A DNA stretch of 64,000 nt from Hypericibacter adhaerens (GTDB lineage: Bacteria > Pseudomonadota > Alphaproteobacteria > Dongiales > Dongiaceae). Every line of letters begins with the position of its first letter. The stretch's first letter is position 1. Of the stretch, positions 1 to 8,421 are shown one piece after another. The stretch covers positions 3,832,217 through 3,896,216 of the forward strand of contig NZ_CP042582.1 of NCBI RefSeq assembly GCF_008728835.1, in the 5' to 3' direction. A model generated the notes under the pieces. That model did no database searches. It had not been told where the DNA came from and saw only the letters and a list, made by a program, of their open reading frames with translations. The translations under genes were made by a program, and so were the position numbers.

Positions 1-681
1 GGCGCGATGCAGATCATGAAGACCCATTGGCGCGAGCTTCTGCCCTGGGGCGAGCGCAAGCTCACCCGCGCCCAGCGCTACCAGTTCGTCGCCGGCTGGC
101 TGCCCTGGATCGCCGACGGCTTCCAGCTCCTGTTCGTGGCGCTGGCCCTGGTCTGGACCGCGGGCATGATCCTGCTGCCGCAGTTCATCGAGCCGCCGCT
201 GACCCTGTTCCTCATCGTCACGCTCGGCATGTTCGCCTTCAAGGTGGGCAAGTCGCTCTGGCTCTATACCCAGCGCGTGCCTTGCACCCTGCTCGAGCGG
301 CTGGGTGCCTCGCTCGCGGGCCTGGCGCTCGCCCACACCGTCGCCAAGGCGGTCTGGCGCGGCACCTTCACCGCCAACCTGCCCTTCATGCGCACGCCCA
401 AGCTGGAGAACCAGCCGGCCTTCATCCGCGGCCTGCTTGCCGCCTGGGAGGAGACGCTGATCGCGGCCCTCCTGATCGGCTCGGGCGTCCTCATCATGAT
501 GACACGCGGCGTGATCGAGCCGGCGGCCAAGCTCTGGGCCATGCTGCTCTTCGTGCAGGCCCTGCCCTTCGCCACGGCCCTGCTGCTTTCCATGATCAAC
601 GCCCTGCCGCTCGGGCAGCGCCGGCGCGTGTCGCTGCCGATGGCGGCCGCGGAGCAGGCCAAGTCGCCTGCCGCCGAGTAA
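1..681 (+). CDS. Family 2 glycosyltransferase, C-terminal part (5' end outside window)
   Basis: The reading frame is open from the first base, so the gene starts before the window and only about the last 226 residues are present. The first residues (GAMQIMKTHW) match the conserved amphipathic segment that follows the QxxRW region of processive family 2 glycosyltransferases. Several hydrophobic membrane segments follow, as in NdvB and cellulose-synthase-like enzymes. The catalytic GT-A domain is not in the window. The GH17-type gene 20 nt downstream on the same strand is the usual partner in loci for beta-1,3/1,6-glucans, so an inner-membrane glucan synthase is the best reading. The exact polymer cannot be inferred. 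Confidence 0.75.
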   Translation, partial: GAMQIMKTHWRELLPWGERKLTRAQRYQFVAGWLPWIADGFQLLFVALALVWTAGMILLPQFIEPPLTLFLIVTLGMFAFKVGKSLWLYTQRVPCTLLERLGASLAGLALAHTVAKAVWRGTFTANLPFMRTPKLENQPAFIRGLLAAWEETLIAALLIGSGVLIMMTRGVIEPAAKLWAMLLFVQALPFATALLLSMINALPLGQRRRVSLPMAAAEQAKSPAAE

Positions 682-700
682 GCCCGACGGTCGGCCGGCG

Positions 701-2401
701 ATGGGTATTCCTGCGATGAACCGCCCGCGGGCGGCGGCAGCGCGCGCGATCGCCCCGATCCTGGGACTGCTGGTGGCCGCCCTCGCCGGCTTCGGCTTCT
801 GGTGGCATCTGGGCCAGCCGGTCGTGCTTACCGACGCGCCGCCGGGTAAGATCCACTGCGTCTCCTACACGCCCTTCCGCGGCAGCCAGACGCCCTTCGA
901 CCGCAATCTCCATGTGCCGGCCTGGCAGATCGAGGAGGATTTCAAGATCCTCAGCGCCGATGTCGATTGCGTGCGCCTCTACGCCACCGACCAGGGCCTC
1001 GACCAGGTCCTGCCGATCGCCCAGCGCTACGGCATGAAGGTGCTGATCGGCGCCTGGATCGGGCGCGATCCCGAGGCCAACGAGCGCCAGCTCGGCGACG
1101 TGATCCGGCTGGCGAACCAGTTCCCCGATACGGTCAGGGCCATCATCGTCGGCAACGAGGTGCTGCTGCGCGGCGAGCAGACGCCGGACACGCTGGTCAA
1201 GATGCTGACGCGCGTGAAGCAGGCGACCGGCAAGCCCGTCACCTATGCCGACGTCTGGGAGTTCTGGTTGAAGGCGCCGCAGCTGGCGAACGCGGTCGAT
1301 TTCATCACGATCCACATCCTGCCCTATTGGGAGGATCAGCCGCAGCCGGTCGAGGCCGGCCTCGCCCATCTCCAGGCGATCGTCGAAAAGGTCCGGCTCG
1401 AGATTCCGGGCAAGCCGATCCTGATCGGCGAGACCGGCTGGCCCAGCGTGGGCCGCGAGCGCGAGGACGCCACGCCCAGCCTCGTCAACCAGGCGCGCTA
1501 CCTGCGCGAGCTCATGGCCTATGTCGCGGGCGAAGGAGCCGGGCTCGACTACAATCTCATTGAGGCGTTCGACCAGCCCTGGAAGCGCGCGCTCGAAGGG
1601 ACCGTCGGCGGCTATTGGGGGATCTTCAACGGCGACCGCCTGGCAAAATTCCCCTGGCGCGGGCCGGTCAGCGAGCATCCCCTGTGGCTCACCCAGTTCG
1701 CGGCGGCAAGCGGGCTCGGCCTGCTGCTCCTGGGTGTGGCTTTCGTCGGCGGCTATCGGGCGGGCCTGCGCGGCTGGCTCGCGGCAGGGCTCATCGCCGA
1801 AGCCTGCGGCAGCGCGCTGGTGCTCCAGCTCGGCCATTCCTGGCAGGCGGCGATGGCGCCTTACGACTACGCCGCCGAGGCCCTGCTGCTCCTGGTCAGC
1901 GCCGGCAGCGCCTTCGTGGGTTTCCGCGCCCAGGGGACCGGACGGCGCCGGACGGCCTCTTTCGCGTCGGCACTGGCCTGGCTCCGCCGCCCTTGGCAGC
2001 GGCTCGATCTGCCGACCAGCCTGGCCCTGTTCCAGGGGGCGGCCCTGGTGACGGCGCTGGCGCTTTCGCTCGGGCTCAATTTCGACCCGCGCTATCGCGA
2101 CTTCCCGATCGCGGCCCTGTTCACGCCCGCGATCGTCTTTGCCTGGCTCGCCTGGACAGCGCGGGATCGAGTGGCTCCCCTCGGCCAGGATCGGCGCGAA
2201 GAGGCCCTGCTCTCCGGGCTGCTGTTCGTTTCGGGATTGCTGGTGGCGGTCCGCGAGGGCCCGCTCAACCTCATGGCGCTCGAATGGTCGGCCCTGGCGC
2301 TGCTGCTGGCGCTACCCCTGCTGCCGGCCTTGCGGTCGCTGCGTGTCGGGGCCGCCGGTGAGCCCGGTATCGGCGCGCACCAGGCGCAGCAGGCCAAATA
2401 G
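701..2401 (+). CDS. GH17-type beta-glucan enzyme with C-terminal membrane domain
   Basis: The 566-residue protein has an N-terminal membrane segment (about residues 14-36) and a glycoside hydrolase 17-like TIM barrel (about 45-320). The expected acid/base Glu lies in GNEV (E153) and the nucleophile Glu in IGETGWPS (E244). Several hydrophobic helices follow from about residue 330 onward. In rhizobial and pseudomonad beta-glucan loci, GH17 proteins joined to membrane domains act with NdvB-type synthases as transglycosylases that branch or cyclise glucan. That role is inferred here from the preceding glycosyltransferase. A second in-frame ATG at 716 is equally possible, because neither start has a strong ribosome binding site. 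The 3' end overlaps the convergent gene by about 90 nt. Confidence 0.8.
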   Translation: MGIPAMNRPRAAAARAIAPILGLLVAALAGFGFWWHLGQPVVLTDAPPGKIHCVSYTPFRGSQTPFDRNLHVPAWQIEEDFKILSADVDCVRLYATDQGLDQVLPIAQRYGMKVLIGAWIGRDPEANERQLGDVIRLANQFPDTVRAIIVGNEVLLRGEQTPDTLVKMLTRVKQATGKPVTYADVWEFWLKAPQLANAVDFITIHILPYWEDQPQPVEAGLAHLQAIVEKVRLEIPGKPILIGETGWPSVGREREDATPSLVNQARYLRELMAYVAGEGAGLDYNLIEAFDQPWKRALEGTVGGYWGIFNGDRLAKFPWRGPVSEHPLWLTQFAAASGLGLLLLGVAFVGGYRAGLRGWLAAGLIAEACGSALVLQLGHSWQAAMAPYDYAAEALLLLVSAGSAFVGFRAQGTGRRRTASFASALAWLRRPWQRLDLPTSLALFQGAALVTALALSLGLNFDPRYRDFPIAALFTPAIVFAWLAWTARDRVAPLGQDRREEALLSGLLFVSGLLVAVREGPLNLMALEWSALALLLALPLLPALRSLRVGAAGEPGIGAHQAQQAK

Positions 2402-2740
2402 CAGGCCGAACGCCGCGGCGCCGGCGTTATAGAGCACCACGCCCCAGAGACCGAGCACGCAGGCGATCACCGCCAGCGGCCGCCAGCCCGTGATCAGGGC
2501 CAGCATGCCGAAACCCAGCGAGGCCACGCCCCAGCCGCCGCCGCTCGAGATCGCCACCACGAGATCGCGCGGGCCGCACCACCAGGGCGCCGGCTCGCCA
2601 AGGCAGGCGATGCCGATGCCGCGCGGCTCGATCGCCCCGAAGCGGACCGCCAATGCCAGCGCCAGCACGACCAGTCCGCCCGCGACCCAGGGACGGATCA
2701 CGGCCAGCAGCGCGCGGCGTGAGATCGGGGCGTCGCTCAT
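2312..2740 (-). CDS. Small multi-spanning membrane protein of unknown function
   Basis: This 142-residue protein starts at the ATG opening MSDAPISRR; the frame is open further upstream but that part does not look like protein. It has three or four hydrophobic segments, with two cysteines and the motif PWWCGPRD in a predicted loop. I recognise no family. It converges on the GH17 gene and overlaps its 3' end by about 90 nt on the opposite strand, which is long for a bacterial convergent pair. A function linked to the glucan enzymes is possible but not shown. The regular membrane topology supports it being a real gene. Confidence 0.55.
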   Translation of the reverse strand: MSDAPISRRALLAVIRPWVAGGLVVLALALAVRFGAIEPRGIGIACLGEPAPWWCGPRDLVVAISSGGGWGVASLGFGMLALITGWRPLAVIACVLGLWGVVLYNAGAAAFGLLFGLLRLVRADTGLTGGPDTQRPQGRQQG

Positions 2741-2851
2741 GGCTGAGGCCGGCTGCAAACAGGAACAATCGCGACAATGCCCCGGAGCGCTTGCCCCGGT
2801 CCAGCCCTTCCGCAATGAACGCGCGATATTCCCGTTGCTGCGATCGCCGCT

Positions 2852-3682
2852 TCAGCGCGGCGGCAGCTCGTCATGCTCGTCGAGATCGGCCTCATCCATC
2901 GCCGGGGGCGGGGCCGCGGGCGATGCGGGCCCCGTGCCGGCGAGCTTCCGGTAGGAAAGCCAGCTCAAGGGGATCGAGCAGAGATAGAGCCCGCAGATGC
3001 CGAGGAGCGTGAGCCAGGGGCTCGAGGCGAGGAAGGCCGCCAGCACGCCCACGATCAGCAGCGTGGGCAGCACGAAATGCTGGGGCACCTTGATGCGCTT
3101 GAAGGAATAGGTCGGCAGGCGGCTGACCATGAGCCCCGCCACCACCACCGCGACCAGGCCCGCCAGCCAGGGGCTGTCGAAATAGCCGGGCCCGACCGCG
3201 AGGTTCGCGACCATCGGCACCAGCACCAGGCCCGCCGCGGCCGGAGCCGGCACGCCCATGAAGAAGCGCCCCGTCCAGGCAGGCAGATCGGTGTTGTCGA
3301 GCTTGGTGTTGAAGCGCGCGAGCCGGAGGCCGCAGCAGACGCAATAGAGCAGCACCGCGACCCAGCCCGGGGCGCCGACCTCGGACAGGTTCCAGAAATA
3401 GAGCAGCAGCGCCGGCGCCACGCCGAAGCTGACGAAATCGGACAGGGAATCGAGCTCGGCGCCGAACTTGCTGGTGCTGTCGAGCAGCCGGGCGATCCGC
3501 CCGTCGAGCGCATCGAGGATGGCCGCGATCATGATCGCCACCACCGCGGCCTCCCAGCGCTCGTTCAGGCCGAAGCGGATGCTGGTGAGGCCCGCACAGA
3601 GCGCCAGCAGCGTCAGGATGTTGGGGATCAGCCGGTTGAAGGACTGGTCGCGCAGCCGCGCGACCCCAGGACGCCTGCGCAT
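2852..3682 (-). CDS. pssA: CDP-diacylglycerol--serine O-phosphatidyltransferase
   Basis: The 276-residue membrane enzyme condenses CDP-diacylglycerol and serine into phosphatidylserine. The CDP-alcohol phosphatidyltransferase signature is clear: DALDGRIAR followed by GAELDSLSDFVSFG, giving the D-G-x2-A-R-x8-G-x3-D-x3-D pattern. About eight hydrophobic segments follow, and the C-terminal tail is acidic and proline-rich. The start overlaps the stop of psd as TGATG, so the two genes are translationally coupled and together provide the phosphatidylethanolamine pathway. The frame stays open far upstream (to 4288), but that part is the shadow of psd. Confidence 0.95.
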   Translation of the reverse strand: MRRRPGVARLRDQSFNRLIPNILTLLALCAGLTSIRFGLNERWEAAVVAIMIAAILDALDGRIARLLDSTSKFGAELDSLSDFVSFGVAPALLLYFWNLSEVGAPGWVAVLLYCVCCGLRLARFNTKLDNTDLPAWTGRFFMGVPAPAAAGLVLVPMVANLAVGPGYFDSPWLAGLVAVVVAGLMVSRLPTYSFKRIKVPQHFVLPTLLIVGVLAAFLASSPWLTLLGICGLYLCSIPLSWLSYRKLAGTGPASPAAPPPAMDEADLDEHDELPPR

Positions 3683-4419
3683 CAGCGCATCTCCCCTCTT
3701 CGCATGGGTTCGTTCGATTGCAGGTCGGCGAGGACGGTCTCGCCGGCGACCGAGCGCTGGCCCACCACCACCAGGGGTGCCGTGCCCTCGGGCAGATAGA
3801 CATCGACCCGGCTGCCGAACCGGATCAGGCCGAAGCGTTCGCCGGCACGCACCGACTGGTCCGCCTCGATATCGCAGCGGATGCGCCGCGCCACCAGGCC
3901 CGCGATCTGCACCACCGCGAACTCCTGGCCTTCGGGCGTACGCAGCCGGACCGACTGGCGCTCGTTGAACTCGCTCGCCTTGTCGAGCGAGGCATTGAAA
4001 AACTTGCCGGGCCGGTAGCTGAGGGACAGCACCGTCCCGTCTACCGGCATGCGGTTCACATGCACGTCGAACACGTTCATGAAGATGCCGATCCGCGTCA
4101 GCGGCAGGGCCGGCATGCCGAGCTCGGCCGGCGGCACGGCGGACTCGATCGACTGCACCACGCCATCGGCGGGGGCCACCACCAGGCCCGGGCGGATCGG
4201 CGTCACGCGCGGCGGATCGCGGAAGAAATAGATGCACCACAAGGTCGCGATCAGCCCGAGCCAGCCCAACGGCGTCCACAGCCACCACAGCAGCAGCGTG
4301 GCCAGCGCAAAGAGGCCGGCGAAACGCCAGCCTTCGCGATGGATGGGAACCAGGATGCGATCGAGCAAGAATGGGGTCCTATGGCTTGCCGTCAGGGCCG
4401 GGCCCGAGAGGCGGCGCAT
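3682..4419 (-). CDS. psd: Phosphatidylserine decarboxylase proenzyme
   Basis: This 245-residue enzyme converts phosphatidylserine to phosphatidylethanolamine. It has a hydrophobic N-terminal anchor (about residues 35-70 of the chosen start), the family motifs [11 protein letters not shown] and PADGV, and the self-cleavage site Gly202-Ser203 in RFGSRVD, where the pyruvoyl group forms. That site is the short-form GS motif rather than LGST. The ATG at 4419 is preferred because GAGG lies 8-11 nt upstream; a GTG at 4473 would add 18 residues. The gene is the first of a psd-pssA pair with overlapping stop and start. Confidence 0.93.
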   Translation of the reverse strand: MRRLSGPALTASHRTPFLLDRILVPIHREGWRFAGLFALATLLLWWLWTPLGWLGLIATLWCIYFFRDPPRVTPIRPGLVVAPADGVVQSIESAVPPAELGMPALPLTRIGIFMNVFDVHVNRMPVDGTVLSLSYRPGKFFNASLDKASEFNERQSVRLRTPEGQEFAVVQIAGLVARRIRCDIEADQSVRAGERFGLIRFGSRVDVYLPEGTAPLVVVGQRSVAGETVLADLQSNEPMRRGEMR

Positions 4420-4542
4420 TCTATCCTCGGGGCCTGCCTGCGGCGCAGCTTTATCAGGGCCATCGCGCCGCACCGCGCCGACCTCAGGAAGATTGGCGGT
4501 TTCCCTGGGATTTCAAGGCCCAAGGGAGGGACAGCAGGGGTT

Positions 4543-5304
4543 CTACACCACCTCGATCCGCAGCTCGCCCACGCCCTCGACCGCGCCGTGGAGCCGGTCG
4601 CCGCGCTTGACCGGGCCGACCCCGGCCGGCGTGCCGGTGAAGATCAGATCGCCCGGCTTGAGCTCGAACAGCGCCGAGAGATGGGTGATGACCTCGGGGA
4701 TCGACCAGATGAGCTGGGCGAGGTCGCCCGACTGCCGGCGTTCGCCATTCACGTCGAGCCAGATGGCACCCTTCGCCGGATGGCCGATCTCGGCCGCCGG
4801 ATGAACGGCGGAGCAAGGGGCCGCATGTTCGAAGGCCTTGCCGACCTCCCAGGGACGGCCGAGCTTCTTGACCTCGCCCTGCAGGTCGCGCCGCGTCATG
4901 TCGAGGCCGACCGCATAGCCGAAGATGTGGTCGAGGGCATCGCCGGTCTTGATGTCCTTGCCGCCCTGCCCCAGCGCCACCACCAGCTCGAACTCGTGAT
5001 GCACGTCGTTCGAACGCCCGGGATAGGGGAAACGCCCGCCATCGGGCACCAGCGTGTCCGGATTCTTCTGGAAGAAGAAGGGCGGCTCGCGCTTGGGATC
5101 GTGCCCCATCTCGATCGCGTGCTCGGCATAGTTCCGTCCGACGCAATAGATGCGGTGCACCGGCAGCAGCCTTGCCGATCCCTGGATCGGCAGGCTCGGC
5201 TGGGGCTGGGGCGGAAAGATATAGTCGCCGGCTGAAGCTTGCTGTTTCACGTCGAGACGCTTTCGGGTGTGGTTGAGGGAGTGGAGCAGGTGTTTGGACA
5301 GCAT
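4543..5304 (-). CDS. Fumarylacetoacetate hydrolase family protein
   Basis: The protein of about 253 residues has the FAH-family fold signature. The motif CVGRNYAEHA opens the domain; FFFQKNPDTLV, HHEFELVVALG and GYAVGLDMTRRDLQ follow, with the conserved IFTGTPAGVGPV near the end. The acidic residues in HEFEL belong to the divalent metal site of these C-C hydrolases. Members include acylpyruvases and fumarylpyruvate hydrolases, and the length fits single-domain enzymes of that type. The substrate cannot be fixed. The start is uncertain: ATG at 5304 lies 12 nt from the mbfA stop, while GTG at 5250 gives an N-terminus (VKQQASAGDYIF) closer to homologues. Confidence 0.88.
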   Translation of the reverse strand: MLSKHLLHSLNHTRKRLDVKQQASAGDYIFPPQPQPSLPIQGSARLLPVHRIYCVGRNYAEHAIEMGHDPKREPPFFFQKNPDTLVPDGGRFPYPGRSNDVHHEFELVVALGQGGKDIKTGDALDHIFGYAVGLDMTRRDLQGEVKKLGRPWEVGKAFEHAAPCSAVHPAAEIGHPAKGAIWLDVNGERRQSGDLAQLIWSIPEVITHLSALFELKPGDLIFTGTPAGVGPVKRGDRLHGAVEGVGELRIEVV

Positions 5305-5315
5305 GAGGGCGAGGC

Positions 5316-6470
5316 TCAACCGCCCAGGCTGACGCCGACGAGCCGGCCGATCACGAAGGTGACGCCCGCCGCGGCAAAGCCGATGAGGAGCTGGCGGGCG
5401 CCCGAGAACAGGACGCCCCGTCCGGTGAAGAGGCTGGTGCCGGCACCGATCGCGAACAGGGCCGCGCCGCTCGCAGCCAGGCCTACCCATAAGGCGGGAT
5501 CGCCCGACAGGAACAGCAGCCCGAGGATCGGGAAGATCGCGCCGCAGGCGAAGAGGCAGAAGGAGGTGCCGGCCGCCGCCCAGGCCGAGCCGCCGAGCTC
5601 GTCCGGATCGATGCCCAGCTCCTCGCGCACCAGCGTGTCGAGTGCCGTGTCCTTGTTCGCCATCAGCTGATCGGCGAGCGCCTTGGCCTGCTTTTCGCTG
5701 AGGCCCTTGGACTGATAGATGAGGATGATCTCTTCCTTCTCCTCGTCGGGCGCCTGCTCCAGCTCGCCGGCTTCGGTGGAGATCTGCTGCTGGTAGAGCT
5801 CGCGTGCGCTGTTGACGGAGAGCCATTCGCCCATCGCCATCGAGCAGGCGCCCGCGACGAGCCCGGCCAGCCCCGTGATCAGCAGCGTATGGGATTCGAC
5901 CGCCGCCCCGGCCACGCCCATCACCAGGCTCAGATTGGAGACGAGCCCGTCATTGGCGCCGAGCACCGCGGCCCGCAGCGCGTTGCCGCCGGTGTGATGC
6001 CGCCCTTCGATCCGCGCCAGCGTCGACCCGGGCAAGCCGCCCTTCGGCCCGCCCGCGATCGCGGCCAGGATCCGTGCGTGAGAGCGCTCGGCCTGCGGCA
6101 GGCCGCCGGCCGCCGCCTCCGGCTGGGTGTCGTAATGGCCGACATCGACCTGCTCCAACCCGGTGATCACCGGCAGCACGAATTCGGGCCCGAAGCGGCG
6201 CGCGAGCCAGCCCAGCGCCCGCGTCCGCCAGCCGGCCCTGAGATGCGTGGTCCGTTTGCCCAGCCCCTCGAGCTTGCGCCGCCAGAACTCGCCATGCGCT
6301 TCCTCGACCGCCGCGAGCCGCCGATAAACCTCGGCGATCCTGGGATCGGGCTCGGCATCGGCCAGCGATCGGTAGAGCTGCGCGCCGTCCACCTCGCCCT
6401 GGAGATTGGTGCGGTAGCGGTGTTCGGAGGCGGCGGCGGAGATCTGAGACTTGTCGTTCATCGGCCCCAT
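5316..6470 (-). CDS. mbfA: Membrane-bound ferritin-like/VIT iron exporter (MbfA type)
   Basis: The 384-residue protein fuses an N-terminal rubrerythrin/ferritin-like helical domain (about 1-150, with paired E and ExxH residues in AAVEEAHGEFW) to a C-terminal VIT1/CCC1 transporter domain (about 165-384, opening ALRAAVLGANDGLVSNLSLVMG and ending in several membrane helices). This architecture is that of MbfA, which exports iron and protects against iron and peroxide stress in Bradyrhizobium and Agrobacterium. In those species Irr represses it; I found no convincing Irr box here. A second ATG (MNDKSQ, 6461) is a possible start. A perfect CtrA-type box lies 93 nt upstream but may serve the divergent gene. 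Confidence 0.88.
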   Translation of the reverse strand: MGPMNDKSQISAAASEHRYRTNLQGEVDGAQLYRSLADAEPDPRIAEVYRRLAAVEEAHGEFWRRKLEGLGKRTTHLRAGWRTRALGWLARRFGPEFVLPVITGLEQVDVGHYDTQPEAAAGGLPQAERSHARILAAIAGGPKGGLPGSTLARIEGRHHTGGNALRAAVLGANDGLVSNLSLVMGVAGAAVESHTLLITGLAGLVAGACSMAMGEWLSVNSARELYQQQISTEAGELEQAPDEEKEEIILIYQSKGLSEKQAKALADQLMANKDTALDTLVREELGIDPDELGGSAWAAAGTSFCLFACGAIFPILGLLFLSGDPALWVGLAASGAALFAIGAGTSLFTGRGVLFSGARQLLIGFAAAGVTFVIGRLVGVSLGG

Positions 6471-6562
6471 CTAAACGGGTTCCATCGACCCCGGGCAACC
6501 CCCTCGCGTCGAACCGGCGGAATTGCCTGTTTTTGGCCCATTTCGCTGATATTTCAGGGTGT

Positions 6563-6577
6563 TTAACCGGTCCTTAA
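6563..6577. promoter_or_regulatory. Perfect CtrA-type box TTAA-N7-TTAA
   Basis: TTAA, seven bases (CCGGTCC), then TTAA in the divergent intergenic region between mbfA and the unknown membrane protein gene at 6635. It matches the CtrA consensus exactly. It is 57 nt upstream of the plus-strand ATG, a suitable place for an activator box. TTAA is rare in DNA of this composition, so a perfect pair is unlikely by chance. Confidence 0.6.
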
Positions 6578-6634
6578 AAACGGGCGTGCTAACCCTTGGA
6601 GGACGTCAATTCCTGGGGACGTGCCGAGCCCGCC

Positions 6635-7108
6635 ATGACCGAGACGATGTTCGCCCAGATCGCCAACCAAACGCTGCCGATCGAGGTCAATTCGGTCTCC
6701 GTCAGCCCCAATGGCATGATCGAGATGCGCGCCGAGGACAGTCCGGTCGCGTTCCGATTTTCCTTTCTCGGCCACGAATTCAGCGGCCAGGCCTACGGCG
6801 CGAAGAAAGGCGATGCCCGCCTGACGATCGCGTCCGATCTGCTGCCGCTGCCCTACTCGATCGAATCGCGCCAGCGCCGCCAGCACGCGCTGACCCTGCT
6901 GCAGGCAACGCGCCAGCTGCCGCATACGCGTCTCGTGACCGGGCCGAACATGAGCGTCCGCGCCGTGGGCGAGTTGCCGATCGAGCGCCCCCTCACCGCC
7001 GGCCGGCTGATCGGCGCCATCGCGGTGCTGCTGCTCGAGCTCATGCCCTATCTGGCGCTGGTGCAGGAATTCCTGCCGGCGAAACCGGCGGCGGGCCGCG
7101 CCGCCTGA
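6635..7108 (+). CDS. Unknown protein with C-terminal membrane segment
   Basis: This 157-residue protein belongs to no family I recognise. Its first 110 residues look soluble and mixed alpha/beta, with a basic stretch (RQRRQHALTLLQ) near the middle. One hydrophobic segment (about residues 119-140) follows, with a short Ala/Pro tail. The ATG at 6635 is chosen for normal composition; an earlier TTG at 6596 is in frame but sits inside a GGAGG-like sequence. It is monocistronic and stands alone between divergent mbfA and the convergent LysM gene. A perfect CtrA-type box upstream makes it a candidate cell-cycle or motility target. Confidence 0.65.
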   Translation: MTETMFAQIANQTLPIEVNSVSVSPNGMIEMRAEDSPVAFRFSFLGHEFSGQAYGAKKGDARLTIASDLLPLPYSIESRQRRQHALTLLQATRQLPHTRLVTGPNMSVRAVGELPIERPLTAGRLIGAIAVLLLELMPYLALVQEFLPAKPAAGRAA

Positions 7109-7156
7109 CATCCCGGACGCCGGGCTCACCGCCGAGGATCGCTCCGGCCAAGCCGG

Positions 7157-8239
7157 TCAGTTCGTGCTGGCCGGCGGCGGCAGCTTGAACACCTGGCCGG
7201 GATAGATCAGGTCCGGATCGCGGATCTGGTCCTTGTTCGCCTCATAGATGACCGAATACTGCCAGCCGCTGCCATAGCTGCGCCGCGCCATGCGCCACAA
7301 GCTGTTGCCGGGCTGGACCACGACACTGTTGGCCGTCGACTGGGTCTCGGCGAGGTTGCCAGGCTCGGCGCGCTCGAACGGCGTCTCGACCCGCGCCGTC
7401 ACCTTGCTGTCGTTGTTGAGCTGATCGGCACGCAGCGTATGGAGCCCCGGCTGCACCGGCTGGTCGGGCCGCAGCTCCCACCGGCCATCGGCGCCCGCGA
7501 GCGCACGGCCCAGGAGCTCGTTGTCGAGATAGATCCTGACCTCGACGCCGGGCTCGGCATGGCCGCCGACGATGATGTCGCCGTGATTGTCGTAATCGAC
7601 CGTATCCAGCGACAGCGCACCCATGCGGGGTGCTGCCGTATCGGGCGTGGCCGGCGTCAAGGACGGGGACGAGGTCGAAGGCAGCTGCACGACCTGGGTG
7701 GCGGCACCGCCATCGCGCGGCACGATGACGGCGAGCGCCTCGCCGGTGCCGCCGCCCGTCTGGCCCGCGAGGTTGGTGCCAGGCTGCGGCACGACCGCGA
7801 CCACGACATCGTCCGATTGCGTGGCGGCCCCGCCCCCGGGCGGCACCGCCGAAAGAGAGAGCTGATGGCTGCCCGGCGCCAGCGGCTTGTCCGGCAGGAA
7901 GACCCATTCGCCACGCTCATCGGCCGTGACCTGCCCCAGCACCTCGCCATTGTCGCTGATGGTGACCTGGGCGCCCGGCAAGGCGCGGCCCGCGATCACG
8001 GTCTCGCCGGTGGGCTTCACGCGCACCACGTCGAAGCTGGGCTTCACCGTCTCCGGCGCCGGCGTCTCGGTGGTGGCGGTTGTCGTCGAGGTTTCGTTGG
8101 CCGGCGCGCTTGCTGCCTGTTCCGTTGCGGCCGGTGCGGTCGGCTCGTCGCTGCTCTGGCGATTGATCGTGAATTGCAGGACCAGCGCCGCCGCCACCAC
8201 GGCCGCACCCAGGATCACGATAAGAAGAACGCGGTTCAA
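7157..8239 (-). CDS. Membrane-anchored Ig-like/LysM domain protein
   Basis: The 360-residue protein has an N-terminal membrane anchor (about 3-24) and a Thr/Ala/Pro-rich linker. Two Ig-like segments follow: residues around 65-125 (PTGETVIAGRALPGAQVTI) and a second repeat around 205-275 with the same architecture (IIVGGHAEPGVEVRIYLD). A C-terminal LysM domain starts at VVVQPGNSLWRMARRSYG and ends YPGQVFKLP. This suits a periplasmic peptidoglycan-binding protein. The only plausible start is TTG at 8239, because an in-frame TAG lies 15 nt upstream and no ATG or GTG precedes the anchor. It converges on the unknown gene at 6635. Confidence 0.82.
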   Translation of the reverse strand: MNRVLLIVILGAAVVAAALVLQFTINRQSSDEPTAPAATEQAASAPANETSTTTATTETPAPETVKPSFDVVRVKPTGETVIAGRALPGAQVTISDNGEVLGQVTADERGEWVFLPDKPLAPGSHQLSLSAVPPGGGAATQSDDVVVAVVPQPGTNLAGQTGGGTGEALAVIVPRDGGAATQVVQLPSTSSPSLTPATPDTAAPRMGALSLDTVDYDNHGDIIVGGHAEPGVEVRIYLDNELLGRALAGADGRWELRPDQPVQPGLHTLRADQLNNDSKVTARVETPFERAEPGNLAETQSTANSVVVQPGNSLWRMARRSYGSGWQYSVIYEANKDQIRDPDLIYPGQVFKLPPPASTN

Positions 8240-8421
8240 TGCGACACTCGTCTAGGGCGCCATCCGGCTGGCGGTCGGATCGACACCGCCGGGCCAGCCG
8301 ACTCCGGCAGCGTTGTCGCCCAAGCGTAACAGCCGGGAACCGCCCTGTCATGCGCATGGGGCCGGGAAGGGTTAACGGCGGGACTATCGGATTGCCAAGG
8401 AATTCAGCCTTTTTGGCAGGC

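Noticed and set aside
2852-4288. A possible psd-pssA fusion protein
   Set aside because: The frame upstream of pssA is out of frame with psd. The two genes are separate and overlap at TGATG.
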